Source of the DNA: an uncultured Actinomyces sp.
GTDB lineage: Bacteria; Actinomycetota; Actinomycetes; Actinomycetales; Actinomycetaceae
Length of the DNA stretch: 7,943 bases
Direction: 5' to 3'
Assembly: GCA_946998115.1 (NCBI GenBank)
Contig: CAMPYB010000033.1
Location: 1 to 7,943 of the forward strand
Below are positions 1 through 6,678 of the stretch, one piece after another (the stretch's first letter is position 1; the number at the start of each line of letters is the position of its first letter). A program made the translations under genes and the position numbers. The notes beneath the pieces were generated by a model that was not told where the DNA came from, did no database searches, and saw only the letters and a list, made by a program, of their open reading frames with translations.

Positions 1-384
1 CATGAGTATACAAATTTTAGAAATACTATAAAAGAATCTGATGGTGTACTATTTGTAACTCCTGAAAATAATAGAACTATTCCTGCTTGTTTAAAAAATG
101 CTATAGATATTGGCTCTAAACCTAACAATGATGTGGCTTGGAAGAACTTACCTGCTGGTATTGTCAGTCACTCTGTCGGACGTATGGGTGGTTATAGTTC
201 TCAAAAAAATTTAAAACTTGCACTTTCTTATTTTGATATGCCTATGTTGGGCCAGCCAGAAGTTTTTATAGGCCAATCTCCGACTTTGATAGATGAAGAT
301 GGTAATATTACTCAAGATTCTACAGTAGAATTTTTAAAAGATTTTGTGAATCGTTTCGTAGATCTTGTAGAAAGTGTTAAATAA
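1..384 (+). CDS. NAD(P)H-dependent FMN reductase-like flavoprotein, 3' part only
   Basis: The reading frame is open from the first base of the window to the TAA at 382-384, giving the C-terminal 127 residues; the start lies outside. The sequence fits the flavodoxin-like NADPH-dependent FMN reductase family (chromate/quinone reductase type). The segment around residues 19-38 (LFVTPENNRTIPACLKNAID) matches the family's FMN-binding loop, usually written PEYNRSIPGxLKNAIDW, and a later GxxGG-like stretch (VGRMGG, residues 59-64) matches the second flavin loop. Such enzymes are soluble and pass electrons from NAD(P)H through FMN to quinones, azo compounds or metals; the true substrate cannot be read from sequence. 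The loop has Asn where most relatives have Tyr (PENN instead of PEYN). An internal ATG at 133 would cut off the flavin loop and is not the start. A terminator follows, so the gene is separate from the hrcA unit. Confidence 0.85.
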   Translation, partial: HEYTNFRNTIKESDGVLFVTPENNRTIPACLKNAIDIGSKPNNDVAWKNLPAGIVSHSVGRMGGYSSQKNLKLALSYFDMPMLGQPEVFIGQSPTLIDEDGNITQDSTVEFLKDFVNRFVDLVESVK

Positions 385-454
385 TTTGTGAATTTGATTT
401 TATAAATGTAATAGTAAAGATTTGAGAATAGTTTTTAACACTTTAGCAATTTGT

Positions 455-490
455 AAATAGCTTTGATTTTTCAAAGCTATTTTATTTATT
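455..490 (+). terminator. Rho-independent terminator of the FMN reductase gene
   Basis: A perfect 12-bp stem (AAATAGCTTTGA at 455-466 and its reverse complement at 471-482) encloses a TTTT loop, and the T-rich tract TTTATTTATT at 481-490 overlaps the end of the stem. It lies 70 bases after the reductase stop codon and before the hrcA promoter. It therefore insulates hrcA from upstream transcription. Confidence 0.85.
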
Positions 491-545
491 TCAGAAGCTT
501 TTTATAACATTTGGTAAAATTTATTTGCTAATGAAATGTTTTTTG

Positions 546-574
546 TTGATCTATGTTTGAAAAAATAGTAAAAT
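546..574 (+). promoter_or_regulatory. Promoter of the hrcA-dnaJ operon
   Basis: TTGATC (546-551) and TAAAAT (569-574) are separated by exactly 17 bases and match the housekeeping sigma consensus at 4/6 and 5/6 positions. The -10 box ends at the base just before the CIRCE operator, so transcription should begin inside the operator at about 580-582. That geometry is expected for repression by HrcA. The site is inferred from sequence, but its placement makes it far more convincing than other AT-rich promoter-like strings in the window. Confidence 0.75.
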
Positions 575-601
575 TTAGCACTCTGAATGTGCGAGTGCTA
601 A
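575..601. promoter_or_regulatory. CIRCE operator (HrcA binding site)
   Basis: TTAGCACTC (575-583), a 9-base spacer and GAGTGCTAA (593-601) form a perfect match to the CIRCE consensus TTAGCACTC-N9-GAGTGCTAA. CIRCE is the known operator of the heat-shock repressor HrcA, and hrcA itself starts 41 bases downstream, so the gene should be autoregulated. An imperfect extra right half-site lies at 604-612. Confidence 0.97.
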
Positions 602-630
602 TAAAGTGCTATTATATATAGTGTGATTTT

Positions 631-638
631 AAGGAGGT
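631..638 (+). promoter_or_regulatory. Ribosome binding site of hrcA
   Basis: AAGGAGGT is a full-length anti-16S match, with GGAGG ending 4 bases before the ATG at 642. It is the strongest Shine-Dalgarno sequence in the window and fixes the hrcA start. Confidence 0.9.
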
Positions 639-641
639 GGC

Positions 642-1661
642 ATGTCATATAATCGAAGGCTTCAAGTTTTGCACGCAATAGTTAGTGACTACGTGAAAAC
701 GAGAGAACCAGTTTCTTCAAAAGCTTTAGTAGAAAGATATAATTTCGATGTGTCACCAGCTACGATTAGAAATGACATGGCAGTGCTTGAAGAACAAGGT
801 CTTATACATCAGCCTCATACTTCAGCAGGACGTGTTCCGACTCATATGGGTTATAGGCTATTTGTAGATCAAATTGCTGAAATAAAACCTATATCTACTA
901 TAGAAAAAAAAGCTATAGTCTCATTTTTGCAAGACGCAACTGATGTGGAAGAAATTGTTGAAAAGTCTGTAAAATTACTTGCTAACCTTACGAATCAAGT
1001 TGCAGTCGTACAGTTTCCAACATTTAAGAAAATAAACTTTAAATATTTAGAATTGCTTCAATTAGCAGATAAAAAAATAATGTTGATAGTCATTACAACA
1101 ACAGGTCAAGTTTCAAGACATAGTATAGAAATTCCTGTTAAAATAGAACCTGCTGATTTGGAAAATATAAAGATAAAAATAAATATGGCATGTGCAGGTC
1201 TTAAACCTAGTGAGATAGTGGTTTCTCTATCTCAACTATTAACTAATTTAAATTTTGCTGAAAAGTATTTGGTGCAATCTGTACAACAAGTCATATTGGA
1301 CAGTTTAAATGATAATAAAGATGAAAAAATTCTCACAGCAGGATCTTCAAATTTAGTTAAATCAGACGATGATTTCACTAATTCGATAGTGCCAATCTTA
1401 GATGCTTTAGAAGAACAAGTTGTGTTATTACGTCTTTATTCTCAAATGAAAATGGACAAAAAAGTTGATGTATCTATAGGTGTGGAAAATAAGTGTGATG
1501 ACTTGATAGAAACGTCTATAGTAACAGGTTATTATGGCAATGAAGAAAGTAAAGCACACATTAGCATAATAGGTCCGACGCGTATGGACTATTCAAAAAA
1601 TATGTCTACTGTACAAGCAGTATGCAGTTATTTATCTAAATATTTATCGCAGAATGGATGA
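642..1661 (+). CDS. hrcA: Heat-inducible transcription repressor HrcA
   Basis: This 339-residue protein is of normal length for HrcA. The N-terminal winged-helix DNA-binding part (about residues 1-75) shows the family blocks VSSKALVERY, VSPATIRNDMAVLEEQGLI and TSAGRVPTHMGYRLFVD. The remainder is the dimerisation/GAF-like part typical of HrcA. HrcA is a cytoplasmic dimer that binds CIRCE and in many bacteria needs GroEL to stay folded, so it loses activity when chaperones are titrated by heat-damaged proteins. A perfect CIRCE overlaps its own predicted transcription start, so autoregulation is the natural reading. The ATG has an excellent Shine-Dalgarno sequence. dnaJ follows after 7 bases. 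grpE and dnaK, which join hrcA in Bacillota, are absent here, as is usual in actinomycetes. Confidence 0.97.
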   Translation: MSYNRRLQVLHAIVSDYVKTREPVSSKALVERYNFDVSPATIRNDMAVLEEQGLIHQPHTSAGRVPTHMGYRLFVDQIAEIKPISTIEKKAIVSFLQDATDVEEIVEKSVKLLANLTNQVAVVQFPTFKKINFKYLELLQLADKKIMLIVITTTGQVSRHSIEIPVKIEPADLENIKIKINMACAGLKPSEIVVSLSQLLTNLNFAEKYLVQSVQQVILDSLNDNKDEKILTAGSSNLVKSDDDFTNSIVPILDALEEQVVLLRLYSQMKMDKKVDVSIGVENKCDDLIETSIVTGYYGNEESKAHISIIGPTRMDYSKNMSTVQAVCSYLSKYLSQNG

Positions 1662-1668
1662 AGAATAA

Positions 1669-2793
1669 ATGGATTATTATGAAATTTTAGGTGTAGATAA
1701 AAACGCTACTCAAGAAGAAATCAAAAAAGCGTACAGAAAAAAGGCGAGAAAATTACATCCAGATGTTGCTGGTGTTGAAAAAGAAGAGGAATTTAAAAAT
1801 GTAACAGTTGCATATGAAACTTTGTCTCATCCCGATAAAAGACGTACATATGATATGGGAGGTGCCGATGCTTTCAGTGCAGGATTTGGTAGCTCAGGAT
1901 TTGCTAATTTTAATGATATATTCGATACTTTTGGCTCATTTGATTCTTTTTTCAGCTCTGGTGCTTCTCAATCTTCAAGGCGTGCTAGTAGACAGCAGAG
2001 AGGTAATGACAGATTAATAAATGTGAGCTTAGATTTGAAAGAAATCGCTTTTGGTACTGAAAAAGAAATAATATTTGATACATTTGAGGTATGTAATCAT
2101 TGTTCAGGTGAAGGTACTAATGAACCTACAAAAGAATGTTCACAATGTAAAGGTACAGGTCATATACAAAAAGTGATGCAATCTTTATTGGGACAAATAA
2201 TGACTTCAGTTTCTTGTCCAACATGTAATGGCTATGGAAGTGTAATCGTATCTAAATGCGAACACTGTAGCGGACAGGGACGCATAAAAACTGAAAAAAA
2301 TTTAAAAGTTACAATTCCTTCAGGCGTTGAAGATGGCAGTAGAATAAGAATCGCGCTTGCTGCAGACGCAGGATTATTTGGTGGCCCTAGTGGCGATTTG
2401 TATATTCAAATACAGCAGAAACATCATGACACTTTCTTGCGTGATGGTAACGATTTGCACACAAAAATTAAAATTCCAATTACAGCGGCAGTGCTTGGAA
2501 CGCAATTTGAAATACAAACTTTAGATGGCGCGGAAAAAATAACTGTACCAGCAGGAACACAGCCTGGAGATAAAATAACTTTGAAAGAAAAAGGCATAGG
2601 TCGACTTAAAGGTACAGGAAGAGGAAATCTATATATTCATGTAGATATTGAAGTACCTAAGAAGATAGACGCTGAGCAAAAGAAACTATTTGAGCAAATA
2701 GCTAATTTGAGAGGTGAACAAATAGTTGAGCCGAAGATAGATACTAATCAGCAAGGGTTCTTTTCTAAACTCAGAGAAAAACTGGATTTATAA
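1669..2793 (+). CDS. dnaJ: Chaperone protein DnaJ (hrcA-linked, DnaJ2-type)
   Basis: The 374-residue protein has the complete type I DnaJ architecture. An N-terminal J domain (about 1-62) carries the HPD triad at residues 30-32, which stimulates DnaK ATPase. A Gly/Phe/Ser-rich linker follows (about 64-110). Four CxxCxGxG zinc-finger repeats start at C142, C157, C183 and C197, all intact, and two beta-rich substrate-binding domains complete the chain. It works in the cytoplasm with DnaK and GrpE to bind unfolded proteins. Actinomycetes usually carry two DnaJ proteins, one in the dnaK operon and one next to hrcA; this is the latter by context. The start has only a weak upstream GGATGAAG and probably relies on coupling to hrcA. 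The stop codon overlaps the rsmE start by one base (TAATG). Regulation is expected through the CIRCE promoter. Confidence 0.97.
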   Translation: MDYYEILGVDKNATQEEIKKAYRKKARKLHPDVAGVEKEEEFKNVTVAYETLSHPDKRRTYDMGGADAFSAGFGSSGFANFNDIFDTFGSFDSFFSSGASQSSRRASRQQRGNDRLINVSLDLKEIAFGTEKEIIFDTFEVCNHCSGEGTNEPTKECSQCKGTGHIQKVMQSLLGQIMTSVSCPTCNGYGSVIVSKCEHCSGQGRIKTEKNLKVTIPSGVEDGSRIRIALAADAGLFGGPSGDLYIQIQQKHHDTFLRDGNDLHTKIKIPITAAVLGTQFEIQTLDGAEKITVPAGTQPGDKITLKEKGIGRLKGTGRGNLYIHVDIEVPKKIDAEQKKLFEQIANLRGEQIVEPKIDTNQQGFFSKLREKLDL

Positions 2794-3656
2794 TGACTTA
2801 TCCAGTGTTTATAAAAACTGACGAAAACATTAATGATCTGAATATAGCAGATACAATATCTTTGTATGAAGCTGAAGCTCATCATGTTTTCGTCATGCGT
2901 TTGAAAGAAAATGACATATTAGATATAGTTGACGGCGCTGGAATGCGTGTGCGTTCAAAAATAAAAGCTTTGCAAAAAAATAATGTTCAATGTGAAATTT
3001 TAGAAAAGATTTTTGACGATAAAATTGAACCTGAAATAATTTTAGTACAAGCACTTGCTAAAAATGGAAGAGATGAGCAAGCTGTAGAATCATGCGTTGA
3101 ACTCGGAATTCGTGGTGTAATACCATGGAAAGCGCAAAGATGCATAAGTACATGGACTGGTAATAAAATAAAAAAGTCTAGAATTAAATGGGAAAATATT
3201 GCTTTAGCTGCAGTAAAACAATCCAGACAAAGTTATATTGTGAACATTGCAGATCTTGTAGACAGCAATCAACTTGCAAATATGATGGATAATGACAATA
3301 AAAGTTGCAAGTATTCCAAAGATTTAAATTTTTTTGAAGGAAAAACTAATATTGATGAAAAAGCTAATTTAAATTGCATTGATACATCAATAAGCGACGT
3401 AAAATTTATTGTATTACACGAAAGCGCAACACAGTATTTGGCAGAAATACCAGAAGAATATTTTAAAAATTCTTCAAAAATATATTTAATTGTTGGCCCT
3501 GAAGGTGGCATAACTGATGTTGAACTTGAAAAATTTGCAGAAAAAGGTGCATTGAAAGTAAAACTTTCAGATAGTGTATTACGAACATCAAATGCGGGTG
3601 TTGTTGCTGCAACAATTGTTGCAACTAAAACAAATATGTGGAAAAGAAGAAAATAA
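2793..3656 (+). CDS. rsmE: 16S rRNA (uracil-1498-N3)-methyltransferase RsmE
   Basis: RsmE is a SPOUT-fold methyltransferase that makes m3U1498 in the 30S decoding region using S-adenosylmethionine. The N-terminal PUA-like part includes HHVFVMRLKENDIL, and the catalytic part has QALAKNGRDEQAVESCVELG, the WENIALAAVKQS block, the cofactor loop IVGPEGG (GPEGG at 235-239) and the trefoil-knot motif LRTSNAG (263-269; usually LRTETA or LRTSTAG). At 287 residues it is about 40 longer than common homologues. The excess is an Asn/Lys/Asp-rich stretch at about residues 166-202 between two conserved blocks, so it probably forms a surface loop. The start overlaps the dnaJ stop in TAATG with only a weak GGA upstream, indicating translational coupling. 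No terminator follows, but a 137-base gap separates it from ybeY. Confidence 0.95.
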   Translation: MTYPVFIKTDENINDLNIADTISLYEAEAHHVFVMRLKENDILDIVDGAGMRVRSKIKALQKNNVQCEILEKIFDDKIEPEIILVQALAKNGRDEQAVESCVELGIRGVIPWKAQRCISTWTGNKIKKSRIKWENIALAAVKQSRQSYIVNIADLVDSNQLANMMDNDNKSCKYSKDLNFFEGKTNIDEKANLNCIDTSISDVKFIVLHESATQYLAEIPEEYFKNSSKIYLIVGPEGGITDVELEKFAEKGALKVKLSDSVLRTSNAGVVAATIVATKTNMWKRRK

Positions 3657-3722
3657 AATAAGATATTCATTTTTAACATATGAATAATGAAAATCTAAAA
3701 ATACTTTATATAAAATTACTAG

Positions 3723-3767
3723 TTGTATCATACAAATTTTACACAAAAACCGGCGATATTATAGAAT
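3723..3767 (+). promoter_or_regulatory. Possible internal promoter with a small palindrome before ybeY
   Basis: TTTACA (3738-3743) and TAGAAT (3762-3767) are spaced by 18 bases and could drive ybeY and the genes after it. Just upstream, TTGTAT-C-ATACAA (3723-3735) is a perfect 13-base inverted repeat that could be an operator. Both elements could arise by chance in such AT-rich DNA. No terminator-like hairpin with a T-run is seen in the gap. Confidence 0.3.
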
Positions 3768-3784
3768 TAATATTCGTACAGTTT

Positions 3785-3790
3785 AGGAGA
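3785..3790 (+). promoter_or_regulatory. Ribosome binding site that decides the ybeY start
   Basis: AGGAGA, with GGAG ending 4 bases before the ATG at 3794, supports the 152-residue YbeY over the in-frame upstream ATG at 3680. The bases before 3680 (ATTTTTAAC) contain no purine-rich site. Confidence 0.8.
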
Positions 3791-3793
3791 GCA

Positions 3794-4252
3794 ATGAGCA
3801 TAGAAGTATGTAACGAGACGACTTATGAACTTGATGAAAAAGAATTTGCAGATCTCGCTCGTTTTGTTTTAGACAAAATGCATGTAAATCCAAAAGCGGA
3901 ATTATCTATACTATTTATAGATGAGCCTTCAATAGAAAAACTGCATATTCAATGGTTGGGATTGGAAGGTCCAACTGATGTTATGTCTTTTCCTATGGAT
4001 GAGCTTAGGCCGGGGACTGAAGAAAACCTAAGTCCTGAAGGAATATTGGGAGATATAGTTGTTTGTCCTACAGTTGCTGCACGACAAGCTTTGAATGCAG
4101 GTCATAGTGCAATTGAAGAAATGCTTTTGCTTACGACTCATGGAATTTTGCATTTACTCGGATATGATCATGCTGAAAAGGAAGAAGAAAAAGTAATGTT
4201 TGCTTTACAAAGAAAATTGCTTTTGACTTTTTTAGCAGATAAAGAAAATTGA
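3794..4252 (+). CDS. ybeY: Endoribonuclease YbeY (16S rRNA maturation factor)
   Basis: YbeY is a zinc-dependent protein needed for 16S rRNA 3' processing and 70S quality control. The metal-binding motif HGILHLLGYDH is intact, with ligands H116, H120 and H126, and the upstream block GPTDVMSFPMDE..PG is the form common in actinomycetes. The ATG at 3794 gives 152 residues, the usual family length, and has AGGAGA a few bases upstream. The frame stays open back to an ATG at 3680, but the extra 38 residues are Ile/Lys/Tyr-rich, resemble no YbeY N-terminus and have no Shine-Dalgarno sequence, so I reject the longer form. In most actinomycetes phoH lies directly upstream; here it is missing. The CorC-like gene follows after 73 bases. 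Confidence 0.95.
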   Translation: MSIEVCNETTYELDEKEFADLARFVLDKMHVNPKAELSILFIDEPSIEKLHIQWLGLEGPTDVMSFPMDELRPGTEENLSPEGILGDIVVCPTVAARQALNAGHSAIEEMLLLTTHGILHLLGYDHAEKEEEKVMFALQRKLLLTFLADKEN

Positions 4253-4325
4253 AAATAAAATTTAATATATCAGGTTGTAGTTTTAAAACTTATAATTTGT
4301 GCCGATATGTTTAAAAATATAAATA

Positions 4326-5573
4326 ATGTGTGTTATGTTTGAAATTATTTTTTTATTATTAGGCGTGTTTTCAGGCATGTTAGCAAGTGTTATTTTGACT
4401 GGTGAAAACGCTACAGAACGACTTAGTCGTTCAAGTATTGATGAGACTGAATATTGTCAGCGTGATAAAGAAAAACTTTATTGGTTTGTAGATAATGCGT
4501 TGAGATCTGTGTTTTCTTTGAAAATATTATTTATGCTTCTTTTTTCTTTATCTACTATTTTGTTGTCTTTCGGTTTTATTGCGTTTTTTCACCGTTTTGT
4601 TATTTCACTTGTAATCTCAATTATATTTTGTGGTATGTTTGCATTATTTTTTATGGGAATTATACCTGTTTGGGTAGGTAGGGCTCATCCTGTAAAAGTG
4701 TCTTATCATTTGCGTAATATTTTATATTTTGTTAGTAGTTTTAATAATGGTATTGAACGTATAGTTTTACGTAAAAAGAAAAATACATCTGAAGCGGAAA
4801 TGAAAGCAAATGTTGTGCGTGATTTGCGCGAATTAGTAGATAGTGTGGATGAAATTGATACTTTTGAGGCTGAAGATCGTGAGATAATAGAATCTGTTTT
4901 TGAATTGGGCGACACTATTGTGCGTGAAATAATGGTTCCTAGAATTGATATGGTAACAGTTTGCCCTGATGAAAGTATTGATTCAACATTAAAATTGTTT
5001 GTAAAATCTGGATATTCTAGATTGCCAGTTATAGGTAAGGATATGGATGATGTTAAAGGTGTTGTCTTTTTGAAAGATATTTTGCGTAGATTGCATTATT
5101 ATCCTGATGATAAAGCTCTTCCTATTAAAACTGTTATAAGACCTGCTCATTTTGTGCCTGAAACTATGTTTTCAGATAATTTAATGCGTTCTATGCAACA
5201 AGAACTTTTCCACATAGCAATAGTTATAGATGAATATGGTGGAACAGCTGGTTTAGTAACTATTGAAGATCTTTTAGAAGTCCTCGTTGGAGATCTTGTG
5301 GATGAGCATGATAAAGATGTTGCTGATCCTGAAGAAATTTCATCTGGTATTTGGAAATTACCTGCACGTTTCCCTATAAATGAATTGGATGAAATTTTGG
5401 GAGTTGAAATTGAAGATGAAGATGTTGATACTGTTGGGGGTTTGCTTGCAAAAGCTATAGGAAAAGTTCCTTTGCCTGGTGCTACAGGTAGTATTCATGG
5501 AATAAATTTGATTGCGCAAGAAGCTGTTGGTCGTAGAAAACAAGTTGGTACTATACTTGTTTCAAAACAATGA
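4326..5573 (+). CDS. CorC/HlyC-family membrane protein with CNNM-like and CBS domains
   Basis: The 415-residue protein has the standard layout of the hemolysin C/CorC family. A membrane part has hydrophobic segments at about 4-25, 66-88 and 91-113 (CNNM/DUF21-type). It is followed by a linker with RELVDSVDEIDTFEAEDREIIESVFELGDTIVREIMVPR (residues given in pieces: IMVPR at 202-206), a CBS pair (about 205-330, with DEYGGTAG at 302-309) and a C-terminal transporter-associated domain (about 336-412). Relatives are implicated in magnesium or cobalt efflux, with CBS domains sensing nucleotides; the hemolysin label is historical and the ion is not deducible here. The position between ybeY and era is the usual actinomycete one. 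Neither the ATG at 4326 nor the in-frame ATG at 4335 has a Shine-Dalgarno sequence, so the exact start is uncertain by three codons. Confidence 0.9.
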   Translation: MCVMFEIIFLLLGVFSGMLASVILTGENATERLSRSSIDETEYCQRDKEKLYWFVDNALRSVFSLKILFMLLFSLSTILLSFGFIAFFHRFVISLVISIIFCGMFALFFMGIIPVWVGRAHPVKVSYHLRNILYFVSSFNNGIERIVLRKKKNTSEAEMKANVVRDLRELVDSVDEIDTFEAEDREIIESVFELGDTIVREIMVPRIDMVTVCPDESIDSTLKLFVKSGYSRLPVIGKDMDDVKGVVFLKDILRRLHYYPDDKALPIKTVIRPAHFVPETMFSDNLMRSMQQELFHIAIVIDEYGGTAGLVTIEDLLEVLVGDLVDEHDKDVADPEEISSGIWKLPARFPINELDEILGVEIEDEDVDTVGGLLAKAIGKVPLPGATGSIHGINLIAQEAVGRRKQVGTILVSKQ

Positions 5574-5648
5574 AATTGATAAGGCTATTATAATTTCTTA
5601 ATGTAAAATATGAACGTGTAATTATTTAGTATTTACTAAGCGAAAATT

Positions 5649-5655
5649 AAAAGGA
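5649..5655 (+). promoter_or_regulatory. Ribosome binding site that decides the era start
   Basis: AAAAGGA ends 6 bases before the ATG at 5662. An in-frame TTG at 5656 directly abuts the site and so cannot be its start, which makes 5662 the better choice. Confidence 0.8.
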
Positions 5656-5661
5656 TTGCTT

Positions 5662-6639
5662 ATGATTTTTCCGTCTGATGAAGATATGATGAATGGCCCT
5701 AATGCTTTAGATGGCTTTAAATCTGAGTTTAAGCTTGATTATCCTGATGATTATCGCGCAGGTTTTGCGTGTTTGATTGGTCGGCCTAATGCTGGTAAAT
5801 CGACTTTAACTAACGCTTTGGTAGGTGAAAAAGTTGCTATTACATCGATGCGACCACAAACTACGCGACACACTATAAGAGCAGTTGTGCACAAGGATAA
5901 TGGGCAAATTGTTTTAGTTGATACTCCTGGTTTGCATAGACCGCGTACTTTGCTTGGGAAACGTTTAAATGAAATGGTGCGTGAGACTTTATCAGATGTT
6001 GATGCTATTTTGTTTTGTTTACCGTCTAATCAAAAAATAGGTCCTGGTGATAGATTTATTGCTTCTCAATTGTCTTTAATCAAAACGCCTGTTATAGCGG
6101 TTGTTACTAAGATAGATTTGATTTCTGATAAAGATTTAATTGAATATTTACTTGATGTTTCAAAGCTTTATGATTTTGCTGATATTATTCCAGTTAGCGC
6201 TGTTGAGGATATGCAAGTGCAAGAATTATCTGAACTAGTTTTGTCTAAAATGCCACAGAGTCCTCCGCTTTATCCTGAAAATGAATTAACTGATGAATCT
6301 GATGAAGTTATGATTGCTGAACTTGTTAGAGAAGCCGCTTTGGAGGGTGTGCGGCAAGAGCTACCTCATTCTTTAGCTGTTGTTGTTGAGGAAATGATAA
6401 CTCATGTAAATAAACAGAATAAAGAAATAGTTAATATTTATGTGAATCTTTTTGTAGAGAGAGATTCTCAAAAAGCTATTATTATAGGGAAAAATGGTTA
6501 TCGTTTAAAATCTGTTGGAACTCGTGCGCGACTTGCTATAGAAAAATTTTTAAATAAAAAAGTTTTTTTGGATTTACATGTTAAAACAGCTAAGGATTGG
6601 CAACGTGATCCTAAGCAACTCAAAAAACTTGGTTTTTAG
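5662..6639 (+). CDS. era: GTPase Era
   Basis: Era is a GTPase that binds the 3' end of 16S rRNA and assists 30S assembly. With the ATG at 5662 it has 325 residues. All GTPase motifs are present: G1 GRPNAGKST (40-48), the switch I region around TTRHT (67-71), G3 DTPG (87-90), G4 TKID (149-152) and G5 VSA (178-180). A C-terminal KH domain for RNA binding includes IIGKNGYRLK (GKNG at 276-279). About 32 residues precede the G domain, ending in YRAGF, a signature common in actinomycete Era, so the N-terminal tail is acidic but not anomalous. It lies 88 bases after the CorC-like gene, the usual neighbour, and 39 bases before recO. No terminator is seen on either side, so co-transcription is likely. 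Confidence 0.97.
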   Translation: MIFPSDEDMMNGPNALDGFKSEFKLDYPDDYRAGFACLIGRPNAGKSTLTNALVGEKVAITSMRPQTTRHTIRAVVHKDNGQIVLVDTPGLHRPRTLLGKRLNEMVRETLSDVDAILFCLPSNQKIGPGDRFIASQLSLIKTPVIAVVTKIDLISDKDLIEYLLDVSKLYDFADIIPVSAVEDMQVQELSELVLSKMPQSPPLYPENELTDESDEVMIAELVREAALEGVRQELPHSLAVVVEEMITHVNKQNKEIVNIYVNLFVERDSQKAIIIGKNGYRLKSVGTRARLAIEKFLNKKVFLDLHVKTAKDWQRDPKQLKKLGF

Positions 6640-6678
6640 TATATATTTTTATTCTAAAAGATTGAAAATGTTGATTGT

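Noticed and set aside
435..443. TTAACACTT, a 7/9 match to a CIRCE left arm
   Set aside because: There is no right arm at the proper spacing and it lies upstream of the reductase terminator, so it is probably chance.
1808..2017. 69-codon open frame inside dnaJ
   Set aside because: It is an out-of-frame shadow over the J-domain end and Gly/Phe region of dnaJ.
3269..3679. 136-codon open frame on the minus strand, hydrophobic N-terminus
   Set aside because: It lies antisense to the conserved catalytic part of rsmE. Its hydrophobic look comes from the complement of A-rich codons, and no Shine-Dalgarno sequence or family motif is seen.
3664..3686. TATTCAT/ATGAATA hairpin after rsmE as a terminator
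   Set aside because: Seven weak A-T-rich pairs, a 9-base loop and no following T-run.
3680..3793. 38-codon N-terminal extension of YbeY from the ATG at 3680
   Set aside because: No ribosome binding site, no similarity to YbeY, and a good Shine-Dalgarno sequence sits before the ATG at 3794, which gives the normal family length.
5576..5609. Promoter-like TTGATA, TATAAT and TAAAAT strings before era
   Set aside because: The TATAAT is only 7 bases and the TAAAAT 22 bases from TTGATA, and other pairings match poorly; such strings are common in AT-rich spacers.
5656..5661. TTG start for era
   Set aside because: It directly abuts the AAAAGGA site, leaving no spacing, whereas the ATG at 5662 has a 6-base spacing.
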